DNA from: Phycisphaera mikurensis
Lineage (GTDB): Bacteria > Planctomycetota > Phycisphaerae > UBA1845
Reading direction: 5' to 3'
DNA length: 44,344 bases
Assembly: GCA_005240095.1 (NCBI GenBank)
Contig: SBAX01000188.1
Span: 1 to 44,344 of the forward strand
Part shown: positions 33,278-41,490 of the stretch, in pieces
Layout of the letters: every line of letters starts with the position of its first letter
Numbering within the stretch: position 1 is the first letter of the stretch
The notes under the pieces: model-generated
What the model was told of the DNA's origin: nothing
The model's input: only the letters and a program-made list of their open reading frames with translations
Database searches by the model: none
Translations under genes and position numbers: made by a program

Positions 33278-36133
33278 CTACGGGGGCCCCGGGGCGGGCA
33301 GAACCCGGATCGTCGCCTTCGCGGTCTTCTTGCCGTAGGTTGCCGTAACGGTGTACTCGCCAGCGGGAACGAATTGAGTCTGACCGAGGAACTCCTCCGG
33401 GTTGGCGAAGCGGTCGCGCTTGTCACACTGCAAGTCCCAGACGACCCGGTTGAGCCCCGGTCGATTGCTCCCGGTCAACTCGCGGATGGTGTTCTCCTTC
33501 GCGTCAGTGATGGTCAGCTTGACCTCCTCGCCCGTGTAATCGCGAACCCAATAGTTGATCCGTGCCCCCATGGGCGGGTTCTTCGCCCGGAAAAAGCGTT
33601 CGCTCCACAGGCCGTCGCGCTCCTCAATGAACAGCCGCGGTTTCCCGGGCAACACTTCGAACAGATGAAACTCGGATTGAACGACATCCGCCGTCAGCTG
33701 CGATAGGGGCGAAGCATCGTCGAGCACATAGATGGAGCGGCCGTGCGTTCCGGCGACGAGATCACGCTCGCGAGGATGAATGGCCATGTCGTCCACGGCC
33801 ACGGTGGGGAGGGATTCGCCGTTGAGCTTGAGCCAGTGCCCGCCGCGATCGATGGACACGTACACCGCCCGCTCAGTCCCCACGAAAAGGACGTTGCGGT
33901 TGTGCAAGTCCTCGCGCACGACCTTGACAATATCATTCGACGGCAAACCTGCACCAGAGGCGGCATCGCCCGTGATCATGGTCCAGGTTTTGCCCCCATC
34001 CGTGGTCATCACCAGATACGGCTCGAAGTCGTTGCTACGATGCCCGTCGATCGACACATAGGCGGTGTCCCGCTCGTGATGGGAGGCCTCGATGCGTGAA
34101 ATATACCGCCCGCCGACCTGCGGAGGCGTCACGTTTTCCCACGTCTTGCCGTTGTCGCGCGTGACGTGCACTAGACCATCATCGGTGCCGGCCCACAGCA
34201 ACCCGGCGGCCAGCGGCGATTCGGCAAGGGACACCACCGTCCCGTGGGTTTCAGCTTCCGAGCCCACGGTTTCAATCTTCTCAACATTGCGGGTGGACAA
34301 GTCCGGACTGATTCGCTCCCAGCGATCTCCGCGCTCCATGAGCTTGAAGACGTAGTTGCCGCCGAAATAGAGCATCGTGGGATTGTGCGGGGAGATGAAG
34401 AACGGACTGTTCCAGTTGAAACGATGGCGCGGCTGGCCTTCTTTGGGAGAAGGCTTGATCATCTTTCGCCGCGCCGTGTCCAGATGAATGCGGGCGAGTT
34501 CGCCGCCCTGCGCCTCGGCGTAGGCAATGTTGTGGTCCAGCGGGTCGAAGGCCATGTGATAGCCGTCGCCGTCGAAGACATAGCGCCAGTCGGCGTTGGA
34601 GAGCCCCGCGGGTCCGCCGGGCTGGTCCTCGGGAACGTTCCAGTTGCTGGCACTGACCCCCACCCAGTTGCCGTTGTCCTGCAGGCCACCCGCGATGCGA
34701 TAGGGGTCCGACATGTCGATAGCGATGTTATAGAACTCGCCGGTGGCCATGTTGTTGAAGAAGTCCCACGTCTTCGCCCGATCGTGCGAGGCATACACCC
34801 CGCCATCCGTTCCCATGATCAGGTGGTCGCGGTCCGCGGGATCGACGACCAATGCGTGCATGTCGCCGTGGGGCAGTCGAGCGCCTCCGGCGCGGAAGTT
34901 TCTCCCTCCGTCATCGGAGATCGCCAGGCCCCAGCCCAACATGTAGATTCGCTGATCATCCGTCGGATCGATCCGCACCTTGGCGAAGTAGAAGGGCCGC
35001 ATGTTCAGGTCGCTGACCCGCGTCCACGTATCTCCGCGGTCCTCGCTGCGGAAAAGTCCGCCGGCCTTCTGGCGATCCGCAAACGGTTCGTGCCTCCACC
35101 CGCCTTCGTCGGATTCCACGACGGCGTAGAGAATGCGCGGGTCTTTCTGGTACACGTCCAGCCCGATGCGTCCGGTTTGTTTCGGCAAGCCCTGCGTCAG
35201 CTTGGTCCAATTGGCTCCGCCATCAGTGGAGCGATAGATGCCGCCATTAGGCCCGCCACTTCGGAAGCTCCACGCCGACCGCCGGCGCATGTACATGGCC
35301 GCGTAGACCGTGTCGGGGCTCGCCGGGTCCAGGAGCACGTCGCATGCACCGGTGTTCTCGTCGATCTGGAGGACGGCCGTCCATGTTTTGCCGCCGTCGA
35401 CCGTTTTGTAGACGCCGCGTTCCTTGTTCGGACCCCACAGATGCCCCAGCGCCGCTACGTAGCAGGTGTCCGGGTTCCGCGGATCGACGGCGAGGCGCGG
35501 GATGTCATGCGAGTCCGCAAGCCCCAGGTGCGTCCAGGTCGCGCTGGCGTCCGTGGAGCGATACACGCCGGTTCCCCAGGACGAACTGTTTCGCCCGTTG
35601 CCCTCTCCAGTGCCGACCCAGACGATCTTCGCTTTGCCTTTCTCTTTGGGGTCAGTTTTTGTTGCCGCCGCCTCGTCTGTCTTTTCATCTTTCCATCCCG
35701 GCCAGTCCGGCGGCGCGTCCACGACGACCACAGATCCGATCGAGGCCGTGGCCTCTTTGTCGAAGACGGGCGCGAAGGTCGTCCCCGCGTTGGTGGTTTT
35801 GAACAACCCGCCCGTTCCATAGGCCACATAGAAGGTCTTCGCGTTCCCGGGCGCCAGGGCGATGTCGGCCACCCGACCACCCATGTTTGCAGGCCCCACG
35901 CTCCGCCAGGTGAGCCCCTTGAAGTCCTCTGTCTTCAGCACGCGAGCGCCTTCAGCGCTCGCGCCGCTCGCAGCGGCGGTCGCCTGCGACGTCGCTTGCG
36001 CCGCAGCATCGGGTCTGTTCGCTGGCTGTGCCGCGCTGACATGCTGGCGCGAGCAGCCTGCGACGAAAACGACCGCAAACAGGCTGGGTAGCAGATGAAT
36101 TCGCTGACCGTTCCGACTCGACGTCGTGCTCAT
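33278..36133 (-). CDS. Lipoprotein with VPS10/BNR (YVTN-like) beta-propeller repeats
   Basis: From ATG 36131-36133 the protein has 951 residues, beginning with a lipoprotein signal (HLLPSLFAVVFVAGCS, lipobox VAGC). It is followed by SVGPANMGGRVADIALAPGN and repeated Asp-box-like blades: GGLFKTTNAGTTF, GVYRSTDASATWTHLG, GVYKTVDGGKTWTAV, GIYRSTDGGANWTKL, and SGGPNGGIYRSTDGG. This is the VPS10/sortilin-like BNR propeller family of bacterial exported proteins. The C-terminal third has an immunoglobulin-like end (VKLTITDAKENTIRELTG). Carbohydrate or peptide binding is suggested by the family; no catalytic residues can be assigned. A Shine-Dalgarno-like GGGAG lies upstream of the chosen ATG; two other Met codons (36187, 36148) would add residues before the signal and are less likely. 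Confidence 0.85.
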   Translation of the reverse strand: MSTTSSRNGQRIHLLPSLFAVVFVAGCSRQHVSAAQPANRPDAAAQATSQATAAASGASAEGARVLKTEDFKGLTWRSVGPANMGGRVADIALAPGNAKTFYVAYGTGGLFKTTNAGTTFAPVFDKEATASIGSVVVVDAPPDWPGWKDEKTDEAAATKTDPKEKGKAKIVWVGTGEGNGRNSSSWGTGVYRSTDASATWTHLGLADSHDIPRLAVDPRNPDTCYVAALGHLWGPNKERGVYKTVDGGKTWTAVLQIDENTGACDVLLDPASPDTVYAAMYMRRRSAWSFRSGGPNGGIYRSTDGGANWTKLTQGLPKQTGRIGLDVYQKDPRILYAVVESDEGGWRHEPFADRQKAGGLFRSEDRGDTWTRVSDLNMRPFYFAKVRIDPTDDQRIYMLGWGLAISDDGGRNFRAGGARLPHGDMHALVVDPADRDHLIMGTDGGVYASHDRAKTWDFFNNMATGEFYNIAIDMSDPYRIAGGLQDNGNWVGVSASNWNVPEDQPGGPAGLSNADWRYVFDGDGYHMAFDPLDHNIAYAEAQGGELARIHLDTARRKMIKPSPKEGQPRHRFNWNSPFFISPHNPTMLYFGGNYVFKLMERGDRWERISPDLSTRNVEKIETVGSEAETHGTVVSLAESPLAAGLLWAGTDDGLVHVTRDNGKTWENVTPPQVGGRYISRIEASHHERDTAYVSIDGHRSNDFEPYLVMTTDGGKTWTMITGDAASGAGLPSNDIVKVVREDLHNRNVLFVGTERAVYVSIDRGGHWLKLNGESLPTVAVDDMAIHPRERDLVAGTHGRSIYVLDDASPLSQLTADVVQSEFHLFEVLPGKPRLFIEERDGLWSERFFRAKNPPMGARINYWVRDYTGEEVKLTITDAKENTIRELTGSNRPGLNRVVWDLQCDKRDRFANPEEFLGQTQFVPAGEYTVTATYGKKTAKATIRVLPAPGPP

Positions 36134-36471
36134 ACCCGAAACTCCCATAACACCCTGGAACCCGGTAGCCACACTGTATGGACGCACTCTAAGCGATGAA
36201 CGCCGGCGAGTCGATTACCGCGGCAATCGTTGCTTGGGCACCCTATTGCGCTTCTCGGACTTCATTCTGCTCGCCGCTCGTATCGTAACCTTCGTTTCGA
36301 GGGGGACGAAGCACAGTCGACGAGAAGACCTTTCCGCGGAGGTGCCGCACCTGACGCGCCATCCGTCGCGGACGATCTGCCCAGGTCTTTGCGTCACCGA
36401 ACCCTTTGGGCCATCGCCAACACCTTAAGCCGGTGGGGAAATAGGCGACAACGCGAGGGGGGTAAGAAGCT
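36134..36471. other. Divergent intergenic region between the BNR lipoprotein and the first metalloprotease
   Basis: About 338 bases with no convincing gene. It contains a hairpin, CTTCGT-N10-ACGAAG, in the segment 36291-36312, and a G-rich run (GAGGGGGG) 11 bases before the plus-strand GTG at 36472. No good -35/-10 pair was found in either direction and no RNA gene was recognised. Confidence 0.4.
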
Positions 36472-37731
36472 GTGTACGTCCATCGTTGCGCGCGCGGCCG
36501 GGCCGCGCGCCTCGTCGCGGGCCTTTCGATTTCCATCTTCTGCGGGTGCGGCAGTTCCATCCCCGGCAACGAGAATGCCTTCTCGACGTTCGACTTCTCG
36601 GCGGTAGGGAATGCGTCCACCCATTTCGAGAGCGATGCCAACAACCTGCTGGAGATGGCCGAGCCGGTTGAAGCCTCCGCCGAAGCCCAACTGATTCGGG
36701 GCGAAATCAGCAGCGCCACGGACGTCGATGTGTACGACCTCGGTCCCGTGGAGCCCGGCGACCGCGTGCTTGTGGAAGTGGACAGCGATGGGCTGGACGG
36801 GGCCATCGCCCTCTTCAACGATGCTGGCGCAGCGCTGCTCGTGAACGACCATCGCAACGTCTATCTGGGCCGAAACGGTCCCTTCGTTGACCTTGTGATT
36901 CGCCGACCGTCGTCCTCCTGCCTGGTCGCCCTCGCGGCCACGCCGGGCTATGCATCCACGGGACCGTATACGCTCGCTGCCCGCTATGAGTCCGCGACGG
37001 AAATCCCGGATCCACGTCCCGATGTGATCCTTCTGGACTTCACCGCCAAGCGCAACGTGCGGATTGGCACGCGCCCGGTCATCGACGTGCCCGAGTTTGA
37101 CGCCGCGGGGATATCCTCGCGGTACCGCGGACTGACGGACGAAATGATCGATCGCGTCGTGGAACTGGTGCGTGAGGACTTCGCCGCGTACGAGGTGACC
37201 ATTCTCTCTACCAGTGAGGGGGACGAAGGGGACTCTTCCACTACGCGCATTCACTTTGGGACTTTCGACGAGGCCCTGCTCGGGGTGGCCGAAGGGGTCG
37301 ACGAATACAACGCCTACCGCGGCCAGTCGGCGATCGTGTTCACTGATACCTTCGCGGCTTTCTCGACGCTGAGTCCTTCCGTCGCCGAGATGGCCCATGC
37401 CTTGGCCAATGTGGCCAGCCACGAAATCGGACACTTGCTGGGTCTGGTGCACACCAACAACCCGGATGATCTGATGGATGTCACCGCAAGCTTAAATGAG
37501 CTCCTGCTCGATCAGGAGTTTGCCACGTCGCCGATTTATGCCGCCGTGTTTCCATTGGGCGAGCAGGATTCGGTGCAATCCCTGCTGGATGCGGTCGGCG
37601 GAGATGAAGAGATGGCCCGTGCCAAGAGCCGAGCGCGGGACAAGACGAGAGAGCAGGTCCAGGCTCGATCGTCGCTAATCCGGGCGCGGGGCGCTTGCCT
37701 GCTGAGCACTTGCGGCCTGGAAGGCCATTGA
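36472..37731 (+). CDS. Lipoprotein metalloprotease, HExxHxxGxxH type, with pre-peptidase-like domain (1)
   Basis: The protein has 419 residues. A lipoprotein-type signal ends LSISIFCGCGSS, suggesting an anchored envelope protein. Residues about 60-170 resemble a pre-peptidase (PPC) beta-sandwich: GEISSATDVDVYDLGPVEPG and LDGAIALFNDAGAALLVND. The zinc site HEIGHLLGLVH lies at residues 317-327, followed by a Met (DDLMD) as in the metzincin Met-turn. Preceding residues (IHFGTFDEALLGVAEGVD) form a divergent catalytic fold. GTG 36472 gives a normal signal peptide; no stronger start is nearby. The next gene encodes a paralogue with the same order of domains, so this is a tandem duplication. The substrate is unknown; extracellular or surface peptides are likely. 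Confidence 0.8.
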   Translation: MYVHRCARGRAARLVAGLSISIFCGCGSSIPGNENAFSTFDFSAVGNASTHFESDANNLLEMAEPVEASAEAQLIRGEISSATDVDVYDLGPVEPGDRVLVEVDSDGLDGAIALFNDAGAALLVNDHRNVYLGRNGPFVDLVIRRPSSSCLVALAATPGYASTGPYTLAARYESATEIPDPRPDVILLDFTAKRNVRIGTRPVIDVPEFDAAGISSRYRGLTDEMIDRVVELVREDFAAYEVTILSTSEGDEGDSSTTRIHFGTFDEALLGVAEGVDEYNAYRGQSAIVFTDTFAAFSTLSPSVAEMAHALANVASHEIGHLLGLVHTNNPDDLMDVTASLNELLLDQEFATSPIYAAVFPLGEQDSVQSLLDAVGGDEEMARAKSRARDKTREQVQARSSLIRARGACLLSTCGLEGH

Positions 37732-37751
37732 AGGGCAGCCGTTTGTTGATC

Positions 37752-37767
37752 GGCCACGTGTGTGGCC
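37752..37767. repeat. Small hairpin between the two metalloprotease genes
   Basis: GGCCAC-GTGT-GTGGCC is a perfect six-base stem with a four-base loop, about 20 bases after the first protease stop. No T-run follows, so it is not a clear terminator. Confidence 0.4.
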
Positions 37768-37841
37768 CTTACTATTCGCCGCCTACAGCCGCCTTGCGTC
37801 GAGGCGGAACAAGGGATGGTCAAGCAAGGGCGGAGTGGCGA

Positions 37842-39056
37842 ATGCGAAAGCCGGGGCGGTGGATCGAAGGTTGTCTGTCGGAATGGTTCAAGGCATGCGC
37901 GGCGATAGCCATGCTGGTTGGGTCGGCGGGCTGCCCTACGGTGGTCTTGCCGCCCGACGAGGGCGACGGTAACGGCGATGGTCAGGTGATCGACGGGAAC
38001 CGCGACGAGTCAGCGACCAGCCCGTTGGGCAAGACGTCCGGTGAGCCGAACGACGATTTCGATGAGCCGGTGGTAGCTGTGTTCGACAGCCAGGGGGTGG
38101 CTCGATTGCAGGGCACGGTGGCCGAGGTCGGAGACATTGACGTGTATCTGCTGGGCAGTCTGGCCGCAGGCGACGACCTTCGCGTGGATGCTTATGCCTC
38201 CGGCTCGTCGCTGGATATCACCATCGCCTTGTTCGATGCCGAGGGCCGCTTGGTGGTCAACAACGATGATTTCGACCCTTCGCGTTCCTTCGACGCTCTC
38301 GTGGACTTTACCGTCCGCCATGATGGGAATCGGTACTATCTGGCGGTGTCACACTCTCCCTTCGGGTCTCCCAGTCGGCTGACGGGCGGATACCGCGTAG
38401 ATATCGAGTTTGACGCCGGGAGCGATGTGCCGTCGCCCGTTGGGCAGGTTGTGTTCCTCGATTTCGATGGGGCCGTGATCACTTCGCCGGAGTTGCTGAG
38501 CGCAATCGGAGTGACCTCACTGACTCTTGCTCCCTTGGACGCGGCGGACATCTCGTCGGTGTATGAGGGGCAGACACAGACCCTCAAGGACCGGATTCGC
38601 GAGGTGTTCGAGCAAAACTACGAACGCTTCGACATGACCGTGCTAACCAGCGACGACCCGTCGCCTGCTGCGGGAACGGAGTTCACCACCGTTTACTTTG
38701 GTGGTTTTGACCGAAGCATTTTTGGCATCGCCGAAGACGTGGACCTGTACAACGCGGACCGCTGCGATGACGCTTTGATCTTTGCGGAGACGTTCTCGCC
38801 GGCCGTGTTCTCCGGAGTGCCCAGTGCGCGGGAGCTGGGCACGGCCATCGCCAACGTCGCGGCGCACGAGGCCGGACACCTGCTGGGGCTTAACCACACG
38901 GACGACGACGAAGACTTGATGGACGATCAGTCCCCGGCCGACGCTTTTCTGCTGGACCAGGAGTTCAAGCTCGCGCCGCTCTCCGGCGATATCATCCCGC
39001 TTGGCTGGCAGGACGGCGTGCTCTTGCTCAACGAGATCGTAGGACCGACTCAGTGA
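37842..39056 (+). CDS. Lipoprotein metalloprotease, HExxHxxGxxH type, with pre-peptidase-like domain (2)
   Basis: From ATG 37842 the protein has 404 residues. GGAG lies six bases upstream; the frame open from 37695 is rejected because the extension lacks signal-peptide character. The lipobox is GSAGC after ACAAIAMLV. A D/G-rich stretch (DEGDGNGDG) leads into a PPC-like domain: GTVAEVGDIDVYLLGSLAAG and SLDITIALFDAEGRLVVNND. The zinc site is HEAGHLLGLNH at residues 342-352, followed by EDLMDD. Same domain order as the preceding gene, with IANVAAHEAGH replacing NVASHEIGH. The end (LDQEFKLAPLSGDIIPLGWQ) also matches the first paralogue (LLLDQEFATSPIY...FPLGEQD). Probably secreted to the envelope. 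Confidence 0.82.
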   Translation: MRKPGRWIEGCLSEWFKACAAIAMLVGSAGCPTVVLPPDEGDGNGDGQVIDGNRDESATSPLGKTSGEPNDDFDEPVVAVFDSQGVARLQGTVAEVGDIDVYLLGSLAAGDDLRVDAYASGSSLDITIALFDAEGRLVVNNDDFDPSRSFDALVDFTVRHDGNRYYLAVSHSPFGSPSRLTGGYRVDIEFDAGSDVPSPVGQVVFLDFDGAVITSPELLSAIGVTSLTLAPLDAADISSVYEGQTQTLKDRIREVFEQNYERFDMTVLTSDDPSPAAGTEFTTVYFGGFDRSIFGIAEDVDLYNADRCDDALIFAETFSPAVFSGVPSARELGTAIANVAAHEAGHLLGLNHTDDDEDLMDDQSPADAFLLDQEFKLAPLSGDIIPLGWQDGVLLLNEIVGPTQ

Positions 39057-39071
39057 AGCCGTTGTTGTATC

Positions 39072-39099
39072 GGTCCTTGGTCCTTGGTAATTGGTAATT
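39072..39099 (+). repeat. GGTCCTT/GGTAATT heptamer array upstream of the zinc-ribbon gene
   Basis: Four heptamers in a row: GGTCCTT, GGTCCTT, GGTAATT, GGTAATT, followed by GGTGGTAACC and the GTG start at 39114. The GGTAATT unit is the same as at 5246-5266 but on the other strand, again in the sense of the downstream gene. Confidence 0.8.
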
Positions 39100-39113
39100 G
39101 GTGGTAACCGGTT

Positions 39114-39377
39114 GTGTATCCGCTTTACGCTCACTGCCCGCATTGTGGCTTTCCCGTCGTGGTGAGCGGCGTGGAAGTGTCCACGCCGCGCCTGTGTCGG
39201 CAGTGCGGCGGCAAGTACACGCCGGGTATCCCGCTGGTTCAAGCTCCCTCCCCCGCGGCGCGTCGGAGGGGGCTGCTTGAGCGGCAGCGGGCGAACATTC
39301 GGGCGCTGCTTCGCGAGCGGCACCGGGCGCCGGCACCTCACGTCTATCGCCTACGCGCGAGTCAGCAAACTAGGTAG
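39114..39377 (+). CDS. Small zinc-ribbon protein (87 aa)
   Basis: Four cysteines in two CxxC knuckles (C8-P-H-C11 and C28-R-Q-C31) with 16 residues between them form a zinc-ribbon fold, CPHCG...CRQCGGK, followed by a basic helical tail (RRRGLLERQRANIRALLRER). Such domains bind nucleic acid or protein, or serve as structural modules; no specific role can be assigned. The start is GTG 39114, preceded directly by the GGTAATT array; no Shine-Dalgarno is visible. The last 27 bases overlap the 3' end of the convergent acyltransferase gene. Confidence 0.65.
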   Translation: MYPLYAHCPHCGFPVVVSGVEVSTPRLCRQCGGKYTPGIPLVQAPSPAARRRGLLERQRANIRALLRERHRAPAPHVYRLRASQQTR

Positions 39378-40415
39378 AGCACGGACAAACGTCTCCACGT
39401 TCCGCGCGTATTGTTGCATGGTTTGCGCGACGGCCGAATCCTCATCCGCTACGGCGCTTGGATCAGGCAGTAGCTCCAGGATCTGCACACGGTAGTGAAA
39501 CCCTGGTTCCGGGATCACAAACGCCTGCAGGGCAGGCGCTGCGCGGCGGAAGGCGATGCGCAGAGGGCCCGACAGGAAGGCCCGCTGCTCGCCGAAGATG
39601 GTGACCTCTTCAGTCTTCTGGGTTGCATGGCGCACGCGGCTGACGTCCATGGCACTGCACACCACGTAGCCGTCATCGAAGGAGCGGTAGATTTCTCTCG
39701 GGAAGCTGTCCGCGAAGAGGACGCGCATGCGGCCGAGTTCCGGATAGCGCACGTCGAGTCGATGCTGGACGAAGCGGCGCAGCGCCCCCTCCTGGCGATC
39801 ACGCACGCCGACAATCTTGTATCCGCGCAGCACCATGAGCAGCGCCACGACGTGCAGGGCACCATGATGGGCCATGGCCACGTACACTCCGCGGCCTTGG
39901 GCGACGGCGTCCTGGAGGAGCTGCTCGTTCTCCACCGTGAGCAACTCCTCGACCCGGGCGCGGGCGATGCGATCGAAGATCAGGTAGAACAGCTTGTCGC
40001 AGCGGGTGTGCATGAAATGCTCGCGCGTCCAGCGGCGGCGATCGGCGCTGCGTAGATCATCGCCGAACACTCTTCGCAGGGCCGCTGCGAAGCGCCGCCT
40101 CCGCTTGTAGTTGATCGTCCATTCAAGGGTTCCGAAAGTGCGCCCGAAGCGGTACAGGCCCTGCAGGGACAACAAAGCCAACAGCATGGATGTCGCCGCG
40201 TGCGTGACCTCAAAGGCCAGCCGCTTCCAAAGGCCCAAGGCGGGGTCAGCGCTCGGCATGGTTTGGTCGCCCGTGGCCGCAGTCTGAGCAGAATCGCGCG
40301 AATCAGAAGTATGCTGCGGTCCTGCAAACGGCCCCGGCGCGGTACTCCCATCGGGGGTGCTCGATTCGTAAGACGATGGGGCACTTGACGATTGCATTCG
40401 CTTCGACGCCAGCAT
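39351..40415 (-). CDS. LpxL/HtrB-like lipid A acyltransferase family protein with an altered motif
   Basis: The protein has 354 residues. A low-complexity Ser/Pro/Thr N-terminus (about 1-55) precedes the acyltransferase domain. The motif region is GRGVYVAMAHHGALHVV near residue 180, where LpxL proteins have H-x4-E/D (HFGNWE type). Here the acidic residue appears to be replaced by His, while His itself is kept. Further blocks resemble the family: RFVQHRLDVRYPELG, SAMDVSRV and VTIFGEQRAFLSGPLRIAFR. A role in acylating lipid A or another glycolipid at the inner membrane is likely by family, but activity is doubtful without the acidic residue. The gene follows the nitroreductase stop after 13 bases and is the last of the minus-strand set. 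Confidence 0.7.
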   Translation of the reverse strand: MLASKRMQSSSAPSSYESSTPDGSTAPGPFAGPQHTSDSRDSAQTAATGDQTMPSADPALGLWKRLAFEVTHAATSMLLALLSLQGLYRFGRTFGTLEWTINYKRRRRFAAALRRVFGDDLRSADRRRWTREHFMHTRCDKLFYLIFDRIARARVEELLTVENEQLLQDAVAQGRGVYVAMAHHGALHVVALLMVLRGYKIVGVRDRQEGALRRFVQHRLDVRYPELGRMRVLFADSFPREIYRSFDDGYVVCSAMDVSRVRHATQKTEEVTIFGEQRAFLSGPLRIAFRRAAPALQAFVIPEPGFHYRVQILELLPDPSAVADEDSAVAQTMQQYARNVETFVRALPSLLTRA

Positions 40416-40428
40416 CCTTTGGGCTGAA

Positions 40429-41034
40429 TCAGGATTGTACCACGGGCGCGGGGTTGCCCCATGTGCCGCCGAAGACGAACTCTCGAAGCGGGCGTCGCGT
40501 GCGGGCCGCCAGATCGCGGTCGCGCAGATGCGCAGGAAGTTGGTTGGAGTTTCCCAGGTATCCGATGGCTATCCCCGTGATCGCCTCGAAGCCCGCCGGA
40601 ATTGCGTACCGCTCGCGGGCCTTGTCGGGCACAATACCGATCATTTGATGGACCATGATCCCGCGTGCTGTGGCCTCGAAGGTCAGGCTGGCGGCGGCCA
40701 ATCCCATGTCATGAACGGCGGCTTTGTTGGGCTTGCCGTTTCGCTTGAAGTTGAGGCTGGCCACGCCCAATGCCAGCATCGGCGCGGTCCCGGCCCATTC
40801 CTGGTTCGGCTCCACCAGGCAGGATAGCACGCGAGCAAACTCCGCGGGTTCCTCGCGCGTGGCGACGATGTAGTGCCAGGGTTGCTCGTTATACGACGAC
40901 GCGGCCCAGCGGGCGGCCTCGAACAGGCAGCGCAGATCCTCGCGCGACACCGGCCGGCTGTCGAAGGCGCACGGGCTCCACCGCTGAGCGAGCAACTCGT
41001 GAATGGGATGATCCGTGGATGCGGTCTTGTCCAT
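40429..41034 (-). CDS. Nitroreductase family protein (FMN-dependent oxidoreductase)
   Basis: From ATG 41032-41034 the protein has 201 residues. A strong Shine-Dalgarno (AAGGAGAG) precedes this start; ORF codons upstream add no motif. The N-terminus (HELLAQRWSPCAFDSRPVSR) and the segment AARWAASSYNEQPWHYIVA are the FMN-binding helix and loop of nitroreductases. Other family features are MGLAAASLTFEATARGIMVH, PDKARERYAIP and AIGYLGN. Such enzymes reduce nitro compounds, quinones or aldehydes with NAD(P)H in the cytoplasm; the physiological substrate is unknown. It lies 51 bases after the small membrane-protein gene and 13 before the acyltransferase gene. Confidence 0.88.
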   Translation of the reverse strand: MDKTASTDHPIHELLAQRWSPCAFDSRPVSREDLRCLFEAARWAASSYNEQPWHYIVATREEPAEFARVLSCLVEPNQEWAGTAPMLALGVASLNFKRNGKPNKAAVHDMGLAAASLTFEATARGIMVHQMIGIVPDKARERYAIPAGFEAITGIAIGYLGNSNQLPAHLRDRDLAARTRRPLREFVFGGTWGNPAPVVQS

Positions 41035-41085
41035 CACTCTCTCCTTGAGCGTCCCGCGGCGAAGCATACGCGCGGGGGTTGCAAA

Positions 41086-41490
41086 CTACAACATGAGTGT
41101 TCCACCGAACACGGCGATGAGGTAGCTCCAGAGCAACGTGAAGCCGATGTGAATGGCGGTGTGGCCCGGTCGGCCTTTCCAGAGTCGCCGATCATAAACG
41201 AAAAGCTGGGCGATGAGCCGGCACGACCAGAAAGCGACCATGCCGATCAGGACGACGTTTCGCAGCGCACTGGGAGCTTGGAGCAAGTCGGCGCCGGCAA
41301 AGGCGAGGAGCCCCATCAAGAAGACCGTCAGGGCTATGAAGAACGAGTGTACTACGAGCATCTGGCGGTTGAGTAGCGACAGGCGCTGCAACTCGGTTTT
41401 CCAATCAAACCATCGTGGGAAGAACGCATGGCTGAGAGCCAGAGCCATCAACAGCGCACCCGCAATCCGCAGGTGAAGAATGGCGTTCAT
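41086..41490 (-). CDS. Four-helix small membrane protein
   Basis: From ATG 41488-41490 the protein has 134 residues with four hydrophobic segments (LRIAGALLMALALSHAFF, MLVVHSFFIALTVFLMGLL, VVLIGMVAFWSCRLIAQLF, IGFTLLWSYLIAVFGG). The ATG overlaps the stop of the methyltransferase gene as ATGA, so the two are probably cotranslated. It carries H/R residues in the loops (WKTELQRLSLLNRQ, DRRLWKGRPGHT) but no catalytic motif that I recognise. It may be an accessory membrane subunit for the methyltransferase. Confidence 0.7.
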   Translation of the reverse strand: MNAILHLRIAGALLMALALSHAFFPRWFDWKTELQRLSLLNRQMLVVHSFFIALTVFLMGLLAFAGADLLQAPSALRNVVLIGMVAFWSCRLIAQLFVYDRRLWKGRPGHTAIHIGFTLLWSYLIAVFGGTLML

